This document shows, in pieces, positions 12,760-24,286 of a stretch of DNA of 64,000 bases. Within the stretch, counting starts at the first letter, position 1, and every line of letters starts with the position of its first letter. This DNA is from Telopea speciosissima (lineage: Eukaryota > Streptophyta > Magnoliopsida > Proteales > Proteaceae). The stretch lies in NCBI RefSeq assembly GCF_018873765.1, contig NC_057916.1:26459001-26523000 (forward strand), read 5' to 3'. The notes beneath the pieces are model-generated. The model searched no databases. It had not been told where the DNA came from and saw nothing but the letters and a program-made list of their open reading frames with translations. Made by a program: the position numbers and the translations under genes.

Positions 12760-13930
12760 ATTCAAGAAGAAGAAGAAGGGCTTTCCTCGTGTGGCTGACC
12801 TGGCACTCCTACTGTGAATAACCACCTTTTTTTTATTCTTTTTAGCTTTTTATAATATAAAATTTAGGAAATACAGTAACGGTGACGAAACCAATTTAAT
12901 ATATTCCTCATATACCACGAGAAAACCAAGTATGACAAAAGTCTGCAAAAAACCAAAAAATTTACCTACCACGCATGGGATGGACATTCCCAATTTCAGA
13001 AGCGAAACAGAAGATTATATTGTATTGGGGATCTCTTCATTATATTCCTCTTATACTTCTCGATCTATTCCCATTCTCACCTTTATATGTGTATGGGTGA
13101 TCCATGTAAGCTATCTACTTGTAACATACCAAAGAAACAAGGGTACTCGGAGATCAGCTCACTAATCTATTACTAAGATACATTAGCATGCTTTGATGTA
13201 GGAGTGTGCTTATATATAGATTGCACGTGCCTTACTTAAATAGAGACCCTTGATTATTGGTTTCGCCATATCTTGCTAGATTAGAAATTCATTCCATGGG
13301 CTGCTTTGCTTCTATGTGATGCAAGGAATTTTAGCAGGATCTGCTCATAAGTCGAGTAATTCAACTATCAATAACGGAGGAAAAGTCCTCTTATCTTACC
13401 ATAAGTGACTTTTTTTTCTTGCTCAAAATCATGGTGAGTTGTGGCTTACCTACCACTTTTGTGATTTCACCATTTGGGTTGGTAAAATGATAATTTTGAT
13501 TATTGGATATACAGAGGATCAAGTGTCCTTACCCGCGATGAATAGAGGATCTCTTACTCCACGAGATCCGACCTTTGATTGGATGGAAAAAAGGTATTTC
13601 AAACCTCCGGAACGAGAGTTGATGATGACATTCACTATTCTTGTAGGAGTTCAATCATAGCATCAAACCACCATAACACTATGCCTAGAGAGATTCTCTC
13701 TTCACCCTGGTGGTGGAAAACTTTCTCCTATAGAGAATGATATGGATTAGCTACTTACCAAATTCCATACCAACTAGAACTACCAGAGAGAGAGAGAGAG
13801 AGGGGTACCTTAAACGTCCACACGAGAAAGCCTGCAGTTCGCTAGCAGGGTTACCAACCAATTCTGCTAATAGTTGTCTTTTCCACGTTCTATACTTATA
13901 TTCAATTGTATTCCTTCCTATTTATTGTCA
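12760..13930. other. Intergenic region with no recognised gene
   Basis: Unassigned AT-rich sequence. An open stretch at 13439-13660 (73 codons) on + encodes no motif I recognise. A (ga)n run is present near 13785-13802. No RNA gene or transposon ends were found. Confidence 0.5.
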
Positions 13931-13935
13931 AGCAC

Positions 13936-15345
13936 CTCTTGGTCATCTTAGATTTTTTAAAGTATCCACAGGTGCATAAACGTACGTTGAGCAACGTTAC
14001 TTTTGCAGAAACAGATATTAATGAGACGCGAGATGCTAGATATCAAATCTTTATTTTTTTATTTTCAAGAATGGAATGAATTAATGAATTGGAGGTAGAA
14101 AGAGAGACGTTGTAAAGAACTCGAGATAAGATCGAGGGACTGTCAGCTCGAGCTCTTAGCCGTTAATATAACCCACCCTCTGATAGGGAGGCAACCTAAA
14201 ACGGATTCATGGTCAATGTATCTCCAAATTCTATACAACCCTCTTGGTAATCCTAGATTTTTAAAAGCATCCGCAAGTGCATGAACATACGTTGACCAGC
14301 GTTACTTTCGTAAAAGCAAATATTAATAAGACGCGAGATGCTAGATATCAATCTTTATTTTTTATTCCGAGAATTGAATACATTAATGAAATTGAGGGAC
14401 TTTCGGTTCGAGCCCTTAATCGTTAATATAACCCACCCTCTGATAGGAAGGCAACCTAAAACGGTTTCTTGGTCAATATATCTTCAATTTTATACAACCC
14501 TCTTGGTATCCTAGATTTTTTAAAGCATCAACAGGTGCATGAACGTACGTTGAATAGCGTTACTTTTGCAGAAGCAGATATTAATGATACGCAAGATGCT
14601 AGATATCAATCTTTATTTTATATTTCCAAGAATGGAATGCATTAATGAAATCGAGGGACTTTTGGCTCGAGTCCTTGGCCGTTGATATTACCCACCCTCT
14701 GATAGGGAGGCAACCTAAAATGGTTTCTTGGTTAATGTATCTCCAAATTCTATACAACCCTCTTGGTAATCCTAGAATTTTTAAAGCGTCCATAGGTGCA
14801 TGAACGTGCGTTGAGTAGCGTTACCTTTGCAGAAGCAGATATTAATGAGACGCGAGATGGTAGATATCAAATCTTTATTTTTTATTTCCAAGAATGAAAT
14901 GCAATAATGAATTGGACGTAGAAAGAGAAATGTTGTAAAGAACTCGAGATAAGATCGAGGGACTTTCAGCTCGAGCCCTTAGTCATTAATATAACCCACC
15001 CACTATGATAGGGAGGCAACCTAAACCGGTTTCTTGGCCAATGTATCTCCAAATTCTATACAACCCTCTTGGTAATCCTAGAATCTTTAAAGCATCCACA
15101 GGTGCATGAACGTACGTTGAGCAGTGTTACTTTTGCAGAAGCAGATATTAATGAGACACGAGATGCTAGATATCAATCTTTATTTTTTATTTCCAAGAAT
15201 GGAATGCATTAATGAATTGGAGGTAGAAAGAGAGATGTTGTAAAGAACTCGAGATAAGATCGAGGGACTTTCAGCTTGAGCCCTTAGTCGTTAATATAAC
15301 CCACCCTCTCTGATAGGGAGGCAACCTAAACCGGTTTCTCGTTCC
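13936..15345. repeat. Tandem array of about 260-306 bp units (five copies)
   Basis: Units begin with ctcttggtaatcctag at 13936 (variant), 14241, 14500, 14760 and 15066, giving spacings of 305, 259, 260 and 306 bp. Each unit contains acgtacgttgagcagcgtta, gcagatattaatgagac, gctagatatcaa and aacccaccctctgatagg. The long units (1, 4, 5) carry an extra segment of about 46 bp with gttgtaaagaactcgagata; units 2 and 3 lack it. A sixth, isolated and diverged copy lies at 16380-16670. No protein or RNA gene is recognisable in the unit. Confidence 0.85.
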
Positions 15346-15551
15346 TGAAAATCACTAGGGGTGCGACCGTCATTTTGCATGCCCCTGTGTCAGGGCGCAA
15401 GGGTGGCATCTCTGGCGTGACCGATTGGCATTCTTTCTTCCTATAAATATTTATTAGCTTTTGAATTTGAATTTGAATTGTTTAGATGAGTGATGTGTTG
15501 GATTATTGGATGGGATCATGGAATTCTGTATGTAGTTTTGATTTGGATCAC

Positions 15552-15735
15552 TAGGGGGCCTTTGTTTGGTGCAATGGTAGAAGCTTGGGTTGCCAGCATG
15601 AAGATGCAGGTTCTAGTCTGAGGGTGGCCATTTCGTGCAAAAAATGTTGAAAGTTAGGACCAGCTCGTGTCCACGCCTCCTGGAATCCTATGAAAGTGGA
15701 ACATGCACTGGGTTATGGCTGTTATTGGTGAAGCC
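15552..15735 (+). mobile_element. SINE-like tRNA-derived sequence
   Basis: The segment has a pol III A-box-like tggtgcaatggtag followed about 40 bp later by a B-box-like ggttctagtctgag, the arrangement in plant tRNA-derived SINEs. The 3' end and target duplications are not clear, so length is approximate. It lies between the tandem array and a copia LTR-like fragment. Confidence 0.4.
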
Positions 15736-15799
15736 TGACCTCAATCTAAAAAGTGTTGTGGGGAATCTTCGGAGGGCCATTTCGGCTTCGAAATGTTCC

Positions 15800-16185
15800 A
15801 GAAAGGCCTAAAAGTGCATACATTAGCGTCGTAGGCTCTATCCCCTGTAGAGCTCGTCGAGACCTTCAAATCGATATGTATTTCGACACATGTTCAATTC
15901 TTGTCCGAACCAGACTAGGTGGGTCTTTGGGGCTTTTAGGGGCATCTCTGTACTTATCTGGGTTAGGGTTTCCTTGTAAAATGTTCTTATCACGTTGAGA
16001 GGGTAAGGTGAGATCTAAGGTTTTGTAACTTGCTTCAGAGAAGTAGTGAAAATAGTTCTATCGCTTGCCGTGGAGGTAGCCTACCAAAATTGGGGGTGAA
16101 CCTCATAAAATCTGGTATTGTGTGTTTGTCTTCACTTCTTTTTTGTTTTCTTTTGCAAAAATCCCCATTTTTGGACATTAATTTT
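15800..16185 (+). mobile_element. Copia-type LTR fragment (R/U5-like)
   Basis: The stretch gaaaatagttctatcgcttg, then ccgtggaggtagcc, then gggggtgaacc and ggtattgtgtgtttgtctt, is the layout often seen at the 3' part of plant Ty1/copia LTRs, just before the primer binding site. No tRNA-Met primer site or coding region follows, so this is at most a solo or broken LTR. Confidence 0.45.
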
Positions 16186-16379
16186 CTAACAATGGCCCTC
16201 TGCTTATGAATTTGATTTGAATCTAACCCACTTCATAGCTTACTACAGTAAAGAGGGAGAGGGTGAGGGGGAAGGATAATGTTCAATGCGGTAGTGAATT
16301 TGGTAGCTGTCACTTGGAAAGACTAAGTGGATCCATGTCATAGTGGCCCCACAACCTATTTATGTATTGTCATGCACCC

Positions 16380-16670
16380 TCTTGGTAATCCTAGATTTTT
16401 GAAAGCATCAATAGGTGCATGGACGTACGTTGAGCAGCGTTAATTTCGCAAAAGTAGATATTAATGAGACACGAGATGCTAGATATCAAATCTTTATTTT
16501 TTATTTCCAATAATGGAATGTGTTAATGAATTGGAGGTAGAAAAGAGAAATGTTGTAAAGATCTTAGGATAAGATTGAGGGACTTTCAACTCGAGCTCTT
16601 AGCCGTTAATATAACACACACTCTATGACAAAGTGGCAATCTAAAACGGTTTCTTGGTCAATGTATCTCT
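16380..16670. repeat. Isolated sixth copy of the 300-bp tandem unit
   Basis: Begins ctcttggtaatcctagattt and contains gacgtacgttgagcagcgtt and gctagatatcaa. It includes the 46-bp optional segment, with aggataagattgagg in place of the array's cgagataagatcgagg. It is more diverged than array members and separated from them by about 1 kb that holds the SINE-like and copia-like pieces. Confidence 0.8.
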
Positions 16671-16679
16671 CCTCTAATC

Positions 16680-18000
16680 CTCCTCCTGAACTCTCTCCCT
16701 CCTTCCCCTAAATTCGGGATGACAGGTATGTAGTGTGTGGGTGGACCATATTCATCAAACTACAAAGCACGCAATGTTAGTGTGAAAAATGATAGCTAAG
16801 AGGGAACGACAACATCTCCTACTCCTCATCAAGCAACCAAAGCTAATAAGTGAAAGTGCTTTTCCCTTCCTTGTTTCGGTATCATTGTCTCAAAGAGAAA
16901 CATAAAAACGGTTTTATTCTAACTTCCACCAATGCTCTCTCCCCGTTGTAAACCATTTTCACCACCATTCCTGTTCAAAAATCATATCTCACGATCCAAC
17001 TCCTTAAACTATGAAATGCACTAGTTCTCACGACTAGAATCTCAAGCCGCAACAATCATATTTTTCTTTAGGCGAAAGGTTCCCTAAAAGGAATTGTGGC
17101 CCCTCCACCAGTGTGGGGGCCAATGGGAACATACAATGAAGCATCAACAAAAGTGGAATGTCTGCCTTTCATGGGGGGGTGCATTTCACGCCCACTGTGT
17201 CTGGGTGCAGGGGCCACACACCGTCTTTTGGGGTTCTTTTTCCTTTTCTTTATTTTCTGAAAATTTCTCTATCACCGTTGATTTAATAGTTTGTGACATG
17301 TGAAGTACCCATAAATCATAATAATATCATGATCTCACAATCTACCCTTTCTGTTCAAATCCCAAACATGCAAAAGATCCACTATAGTGTGTAAAGGTTT
17401 GAAGGAGAGAGAAGAAAGTACATGGACATAAATAGGAGAGAGAGAGAGAGAGAGATGTCAGAACAAGAAGCTGTTTTAGATGACCTCCTCATCTCGATTC
17501 TAGAGGTTGGGTGATTTCAATGGCTAAAGCCTCGAGCCAAAAGCATTTTTATTTTTGCAATATTTTTCAGGGGAAAAGGTTCTTGTCACTAAATTAGGGT
17601 ATGCTAACACCTTTGCGTCTATCTCTCTCCTCTTGACATGAAATAGCAGTTTTTCCCTCCACTGTAACATGTCACTTTGTCACACCTCATTGGTCTGCTC
17701 CTCTATGCTGTTGTTTGCTTAAAGAATCCTCACCTTGATTTAGGGTGAGCTTCCATATTGTATTTACACCTAAGGTTTAAAACATTGGAATTAGATGAGT
17801 TGAATCGTCCAATCATGGAAAGGTTTCTCAGATTCAAGGTGATCCCAAGTGATTCTTAACTGATTCTGGTTGAATTGGAATTAGCATAAATAGTCTTGTT
17901 TCTAATTCTGCTTACTTGAACCTTGTTTGCACTCCATTGAGTACTCTATTACATACTAATTACGAAGTATTACCAAACCCCAAGATAAGTATGCTCATGA
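16680..18000. other. Intergenic repeat-rich stretch
   Basis: No gene recognised. A motif family containing catttcacgcccactgtgtc and gtgcaggggc appears at 17190-17220; it also occurs at 15356-15410 and forms the arms of the MITE at 18017-18204. A (ga)n run is near 17442-17456. A repeat containing ggggaaaaggttct and gcctctatctct-like words (17570-17735) recurs at about 28035-28180. Confidence 0.5.
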
Positions 18001-18016
18001 AATTAAAAAAAATTAA

Positions 18017-18204
18017 GGGAAAGAGAATGCCACTCAGTTGCGCAGTGCACGCCACCCTTGTATCCTAATACAGGGATGCACGAAATGACCACCGCACCCC
18101 TGGAACCTTATAAATGATTAGAGTTGCAGTGGTCATTTCACGCGCCCCTATGTCTAGGTGCAGGGGCAGCATGTCTAGCACAACGGGGTGGCGTTCTTTT
18201 TCCC
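18017..18204. mobile_element. Mutator-type foldback MITE, 188 bp
   Basis: Two arms of about 80 bp face each other: left starts gggaaagagaatgccac and right (inverted) starts gggaaaaagaacgccac. Both arms contain a gaaatgaccac core. Flanks aaaaattaa (18008-18016) and aaaagttaa (18205-18213) match at 8 of 9 positions, as expected for a 9-bp Mutator target duplication. No coding capacity. Confidence 0.8.
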
Positions 18205-18729
18205 AAAAGTTAATTATAAAACAAATAGATTTACAAGACAAATAGGTCAAATAGGTCAAACGTGCTTTTTATAAATAACTTTCTTATCTTGTAGTTTTAC
18301 GTAAATAAGAAAAGGAACCAGGAGTGCTGGCGTAGGTCTCTCTCCTTCCCATATGAAAAGATAACTCTGCCCCCTTACTTTGAGGAGAGGAATAAAGTAA
18401 TGAGAGCGCGGTCACTCTCCCGCATAGAAAACTGTTTCTCAAACAAAAACCGAGGAGGAACACTTTAGCTACTTCCAGAGGAAACCATTTGAAGATTAAA
18501 ATTTACACTAGTTTCAAGAGTGAGCTACGATATTCACGAAGAATCGATCAAATTAGTCCATCTCTAGATGGATCGATAAAATAATATCAAAATCTAACCA
18601 AAATCCATTACTGAAAAGCATTATTAAATTAACTAGAAAGAAAGAATATTGATTCAAAATGAGAATAAGAATAAGAAACAAAATTTCTTCAGAGAAAAGA
18701 AAATTGAAATCTAAAGTCAAAGTACAGAA

Positions 18730-19045
18730 AAGTGTACCTTATTGGATCCTCTGCTCTTCACTCTTCGCGAATACCACTTCCACTACTCCCATACTACTGG
18801 TCCAAATTTTCCTCTTTCACGATAAATAACCAAATCTCAACAATTGGACCAGAAATTAATAAGATTGGCCATTGACGAGCTTCTGGAACTTCTGAGATTC
18901 ACCGCAAAGCTTCTGCGGTAACAACTTATTCCCTTCTTCTCTCCGAGAAGAAGAAGAAGAAGAAGAAGAGGCCCTGACAATGACAAGTGCCAACAGACTC
19001 AATAAAATGGTTCGTTTTTCGCCAGACCCATTTTTATATAGTCTG
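18730..19045 (-). promoter_or_regulatory. Possible minus-strand promoter and untranslated first exon
   Basis: Reading the minus strand, a TATA-like ctatatAAAAATGG (about 19045-19030) is followed by a CT/TTC-rich leader (GAA repeat on +, 18948-18970) and then, near 18740, by the donor-like sequence ATAAG/GTACAC. This looks like a plant promoter plus a non-coding first exon. No matching downstream coding exon was found, so it may be a gene remnant or a transposon-captured promoter. Confidence 0.25.
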
Positions 19046-20189
19046 TTCAGTTTTCAGCCCCACAGCGGCTGTTTTTATTGAGTTTTTACGGTCCGTTTTC
19101 TTACCTAGCGTCGTTATCTCCGGAAAATGTGGTCCCAATTTAGGTCAATTCAGCTAAATTTTATACTGCTCTTCAAGTCCAGTTCTGTAGATACAGAGAC
19201 ACGTTTTAGCCAGGTGTCAGCAAGAGCTGTTTCCTGCTACTCTCACTTCTCTTAATGCTGTATTGTGTCGTGTCCCTCATTCCCTTTAGCGTTCGGTGCA
19301 TGCGAGTCAAAATTGTATTTAACCGCATGTGCGCTTTTGATGCATTCTTTTCTATTTTGACACATTTGCCCTTATCTTTTATCTCTTTTGTCTCCTTCAG
19401 TGTTTCTTTAGTCCTTATCACGTTTCTTCGCACTTCGTAGTATCAGGAGTTTGGACCGTATGTCCTACACTCCTATATACCCGAGAATGAACTCCACTGT
19501 CTTATTACTTCTATTGGGCCACGTTTTATTTAGGTGGGACCTAGGACTCTGTAAACGGAGGCATCATCCATCAACTTCTATTTTTTTGTACTTTTCATTT
19601 TGATAATATATCGTGGGGAAAAACCGAAAAAAGCTCCCCACAACATCATACATTCATACTGCAGTTTTTCTTTCGTATGAATTTTTTTATTTTTTTTTCA
19701 CTGAATATGATGATTCCTATGTGGGTGTTATTTTTATTAGACAATCATTGGTCTGGCATGCAGATTCTCAATGTTTTTCTCCTACCACAATAGGGGGTAG
19801 ATATATCATTTCATATGAGGATAAGAGAGAGAGAGATAGACATAAGGAGGTGCCAGCATACAATAACCCCAAGGGGTTGGGGACAAGGGGATACAAGGGG
19901 TGAAGGGGGGATACTTAGATGAGGAAAAGGGGGGGGTCTTGAAACCGAGGTCTCCCGGTGGGCTAGGCTGTACTTTACGAGCCACTAGCCAGTTGCACTA
20001 GTAGTTGTCCTCTTTTTTCTAATTATTTTGGAAGTGACTTATCATTATGTTTGAAAATAATCATTATGTTTGAAAATGTCTTCATCTATGTAAAATGACA
20101 TGAATTAGTCTTATTGAAGAAACAAAATAAGTGTATTATATTCGAAGGGCAAAAAGGTAAAATTATAATTTTTTTTTTGAGAAAAATAT

Positions 20190-20890
20190 TTGTACAACAC
20201 TAGCTAAAAAATGAAATTGTACACCCCCTCACGACGTTTAGAAGACTGAGATGAACAAACCTATTCATCTTCCAGTGAGTTACTCGGCAAGAGAAAGAGA
20301 AGCTTTGCGTCAAGAAATTGTCAAGGGGGATCCTCCAGTGACATAGCCTACACAGAGGAACAGAGAAAGCACAAGAGAGTCGGTCTTCTCCGACAAGGAA
20401 CTCTTCGATGCTTAAGTTAGGTCTCTTTAGCAACAGATAAAATACTAGAAGTCAAAATAAGATCTGTTATGGTTTATATCTGAGTATATATAGAGTAGAC
20501 TGTAGATAGAGGTGGTGGTAGATAGTCCCGTTTATTGAGTCTTCTATTCATGGTAGGAGATTCTCTAGAAGAATCCTTTTGGAAAAGTGATCCCTAATTA
20601 GTAGGAATCGTGAGTGCTCCTTATGGAGATGTAGTTTCTTTATAGGAGTGTGATGATAACTGACTGCGGCATATTAGGAGTGGGATTGTTCCCACGTGGT
20701 GGATAATGTCCCTATATAATTGAATCCCTGGTTCCGAGTAAGTAGGCGCGTATGTGAGCCTGACCAAGTGGGCTTTTATCCATCGGACTGTTCCTTGCCC
20801 TAATGACGTGGCGTGATGTCAATATCATTGGGTGGCTATATTTAGGTATATCAAGAAGAATATCTCTTTCATCAGAATTAAAAACCTAGC
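20190..20890 (-). mobile_element. Ty3/gypsy-like LTR fragment
   Basis: On the minus strand there is a promoter-like CTATATATACTC (about 20490), then the phrase ACCTAACTTAAGCATCGAAG (about 20420), then CTTGTCGGAGAAGACCGACTC. I associate this succession with the R/U5 part of plant gypsy LTRs. No gag/pol follows and no LTR pair was found, so it is a solo or truncated LTR with unsure borders. Confidence 0.45.
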
Positions 20891-21329
20891 CAATTAGAGA
20901 GAGCTAAGATTTCGTCCGATAAAACAAATTGATTATGGCTTCTGTTGCTTGGGCAGGATATCTAATTAGCGTTTTCCATTCTGCAAAGTTCCATCCAAAA
21001 TGGTGGGACTTTGGAGGGGGGTGAGGTGAGAGAAATGGATTGCTATGTAGGCCGACAATCTCCCTTGATTTAATTATTTTTGTCTCTTCAATTCTCCCAC
21101 TCTGGCAACCAAACAACAACAATTTTGATATTTTATGCAAAAATTTAAAATCCTTCCATCCCTTTGTTCCCATCCCTTATTTTTCTTCCGGCAAACAGAT
21201 CAAGCTTAAGTGTAATTTGTCAAAACATTAGCTACCCCTCATATATGTCATCCATCATTCGCCATTCGCTCAAAATGTGAGAACCTTCTCCCTTTTTTTT
21301 CTTTCAATAACCTCATATACAACAAGAAT

Positions 21330-21560
21330 TTTTTATTTAAATTACACTTGGGGTATCTCATATTTCAAAAACTATATTTGGGGTATCCTATTTGAAAAAT
21401 GTTATATTTGGGATAACGCACGTTTCATAAATACCTTCTATTTTCATATTTTCAGTTTTGTCCATAGCTCTCACCCTCTCTCTCCACATTTCAAAAATTA
21501 TATTTGGGATACCCTATTTAAAAAATGTTATATTTGGGATACACACACAACCAACTAAAA
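21330..21560. repeat. Local repeat with ttatatttggggtatcc motif
   Basis: The motif tatatttggg(g)ata/tc appears at least five times between 21345 and 21545, alternating with atttcaaaaa-type words. The second half roughly repeats the first (21370-21420 versus 21490-21545). No gene content. Confidence 0.6.
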
Positions 21561-21599
21561 TATCTAAAATACATGCGGAGACTTAGTCTCCGTGGGCTA

Positions 21600-22290
21600 T
21601 CATATGAACTCATGTTGGGTTTTTTTAATGGAAAAATCTTATTGTAATCAAGATTGGTGAAAAAAAGTTTACCTTATTTTTTTTGTCCTTTGAGTATAAT
21701 AAAAAATTTTCAATGAGGGTTAATCGTGTCATTTCAAATAAAAATTATATTAAATACTTCATTAAATAACTTTCAATATTTTGAAAACTCATTTTTACCC
21801 TTACATCAAATACTGTATTAAATAATTTTAAGAATACAACAATGGGCAATTAAAAGAAGGTTACGGCTTCTAATTAATTTTTAAATCCTTACCCCTAGCT
21901 AGGAGAGGGTTTTGAGAGAGAATTTTGGAGCTTAATTTCCATTCTATGTTGTCCAAAAGGAATCTACTCAATTCCCTTTCCTCGCTTATAACATCATTTT
22001 AATTTTTAAGGATTATATTTTGAGGGTGGTAGGGAAATGAGTTGGGGGCCTAGGGCAAAAGGTATTTTTATCTGCTCATTTTCCTGTCTATTCCATTTCT
22101 CCAAGGTTCTCTAATCTAGGCAATGTGTTCGGGCAGGGGTGGGATGGTCATTTCTATCTCTCTATTAGAGGGACTTGGGAAAATGGACCTGCCGATGAAA
22201 TGAAGCAGATAAAGGTCCGGGCAAAGGAAAATCAGTCCAAACATATGACATAACGAAATTAGCAGTCCTATTGCCAGAGTATGAGTTGTT
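21600..22290. other. Intergenic region, nothing recognised
   Basis: AT-rich sequence with no ORF, RNA gene or transposon end that I can support. Confidence 0.5.
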
Positions 22291-22292
22291 GT

Positions 22293-22688
22293 AGGGGTGT
22301 CAAACCCCAAATTGAATCGATCCAATCTGATCGAAGAAACTCAAATCAATCCGAATCGATTTTTTATCGGACTAGCTTTGGTTTGAAATATTATGACACT
22401 AGTTAAAATCGGACTGAACCGGACTGATAAAATGGTACAAAACCAATAAAAATTTGAAAAGCGATAAAAATAAAAAATAAAAAATCCATATCTTTTTAAA
22501 ATATATACATGATAGATTGAAGATCCGAGCTTGATATCAAACTGTTAATAGCCCAATAAAAAGAAACCGAAATAAACCGAATCTAAGACCGATCCTTCTC
22601 TTATCAGGCCAGCTTTGATTTCACCTATCAATCTAAAACCGGTCAACCCAATCGAACCAAATCAAACTGATGGATTGATACCCCCCTA
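22293..22688. mobile_element. hAT-like MITE
   Basis: Ends are aggggtgtcaaaccccaaat and, inverted, taggggggtatcaatccatc. The candidate 8-bp target duplications gttgttgt (22285-22292) and gttgatgt (22689-22696) match at 7 of 8 positions, the length typical of hAT elements. The interior is rich in aaccgga, ccgaatc and tcggact words and non-coding. It ends about 680 bp upstream of the germin-like gene. Confidence 0.65.
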
Positions 22689-22732
22689 GTTGATGTTAGA
22701 TTGGTGCATTACCACTTCTTCGAACCTAGAGT

Positions 22733-22920
22733 GTCCAAAACCATGGTTAGAGGTATTGGTATCAGATTGGCCGATCCGTCCAACTCATATCGGTATCGGT
22801 TGATCGGTATGGATAGGTGTAAAAATGAGAAACAAAAGTAATTTTTTGATGAAAACAGAACCGATCCAGACTGATACGGCCGTTCAGGATCAGTATCAGT
22901 CCGATACTAAAACACTGGTC
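22733..22920. repeat. Small foldback repeat with ggtatcgg words
   Basis: Left arm has gaggtattggtatcagattg and right arm, inverted, has ttttagtatcggactgatac. The interior holds cggtatcggttgatcggtat. This is a common class of non-coding dispersed repeat in plants; no clear target duplication. Confidence 0.45.
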
Positions 22921-23312
22921 CAAACACATAAATGATCAATCCCTAGTATTGCGGGTTTCTAGCCATACCTAATGTTCACGCTAGCTGACTGCCATGATCA
23001 TGGCATCTTCCCTTTACTAACTACAAGACATCCAGAAGTGACCCAAGCTTAAGTGGATTGAATCATGTCCTCCACTGTCCTGCTCCAGCTTGAACCTTAC
23101 GCAAAGGATGCTATACTATAATTTCGAAACCATCCCTCACTGAAAGTCATCCATTAATGGATGTTCAAGTCACACATAATGCTCAAAGACAATAGCAGTT
23201 GTAGTCTAATTAAGTCCTTTCTTGCTTCAATCAAGTTTAATTTTGTAATAATGATCGTAAGAACATGATTTGAAAATTGGGTGCAGTTTAATCATTTCAT
23301 TAGCTCAAATTC

Positions 23313-23318
23313 TATAAA
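23313..23318 (+). promoter_or_regulatory. TATA box of germin-like gene
   Basis: tataaa lies 58 bp before the ATG at 23371, predicting a leader of roughly 25-30 bases. No other TATA-like sequence lies closer. Confidence 0.6.
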
Positions 23319-23370
23319 ATGCTTCTCCGGCAATCTGGTTCCAGACCCATAAGGACTGAAGGAGTTCAAG

Positions 23371-24048
23371 ATGGAAGGAAAAAAATTCTTTAGTTTATTG
23401 GTTACTCTCCTGTTCTTCATGAATGGAAACCACATAATCATGGCGTCCGACCCAGATCCTGTCCAAGATTTCTGCATTCTCTATACACCAAAGCCTGACT
23501 CGGTAAGAGTCGGCAGAACCAGTAGTCTCCAACGGTGCAAGAACGCATCGGAAGCTACCGCAGACGATTTCATCTTCTCCGGAATAAAATCCGCCGGCGA
23601 CTTCAAAGAGTCTGGCTTTTCAACCTTGTCTATCAACCCCACAGCCTTTCCGGGGCTTAACACTCTGGGGATGTCGTTCGTGCGAGCAGACCTTGATGTG
23701 GGTGGCATCAATGTGCCTCATTTCCATCCCAGAGCCACAGAGGTTGCATTGGTGCTGGAAGGAAAGGTTTACTCGGGTTTCGTCGATTCAGCTAATCGGA
23801 TTTATGCGAAAGTGATTGAGAAAGGGGAGGTGATAGTGTTTCCAAAGGGTCTGTTGCATTTCCAGATGAACGTCGGAGATTCGCCGGCGACGATTTACGG
23901 GAGCTTTAACAGCCAGAACCCTGGATTGCAGAGAATCCCCGCGGCGGTTTTTGGGTCAGGGATAAAAGAAGAGCTCTTGAAGAAGGCGTTTGGATTGAGT
24001 GGAAAGCAGATTGATGAGATGAGGAGGAAGTTCAAACCAGAGGATTGA
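23371..24048 (+). CDS. Germin-like protein (apoplastic cupin)
   Basis: Single-exon ORF of 225 aa, the usual germin-like length. Residues 1-26 form a signal peptide (FFSLLVTLLFF core, cleavage probably after MAS). Cys35 and Cys56 can form the conserved N-terminal disulfide. Germin box 1 reads VPHFHPRATEVALVLEGK with metal ligands His117, His119 and Glu124. Box 2 reads VIVFPKGLLHFQMNVG with ligand His163. An N-glycosylation site (NAS) is at 58-60. Known role: Mn-binding hexameric cell-wall cupins, some with superoxide dismutase or oxalate oxidase activity; which applies here cannot be read from sequence. All four ligands are intact, so a functional gene is likely. A TATA box is 58 bp upstream of the ATG, the first ATG in the leader. 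Confidence 0.95.
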   Translation: MEGKKFFSLLVTLLFFMNGNHIIMASDPDPVQDFCILYTPKPDSVRVGRTSSLQRCKNASEATADDFIFSGIKSAGDFKESGFSTLSINPTAFPGLNTLGMSFVRADLDVGGINVPHFHPRATEVALVLEGKVYSGFVDSANRIYAKVIEKGEVIVFPKGLLHFQMNVGDSPATIYGSFNSQNPGLQRIPAAVFGSGIKEELLKKAFGLSGKQIDEMRRKFKPED

Positions 24049-24286
24049 GTGGTCAGAATTGTAACCTTACTTGCCTTTAGAATTGTGGAATTCCATTTTT
24101 TGAATCTAAATTTGTAGATTTATATCATATTTTGTCCTGAATTACCTAAAAGTTTTCCTAAAAAGACAGAATAACCTGAAAGAAAGCTTCATCATCTTCC
24201 CCAACAAGTCATTGGGGAAGGAAATCTGAACATACAGCAACACTCAAAAAACACCCGTGATTACATCAGATATCTCTAAAGCTAAG

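Noticed and set aside
13439-13660. Possible organelle-derived or novel 73-codon gene
   Set aside because: No motif, no start context and no splice pattern could be supported; left as unassigned intergenic DNA.
13936-15345. CRISPR-like array
   Set aside because: The units are 260-306 bp repeats with no short repeat/spacer pattern in a plant nuclear context; this is an ordinary tandem repeat.
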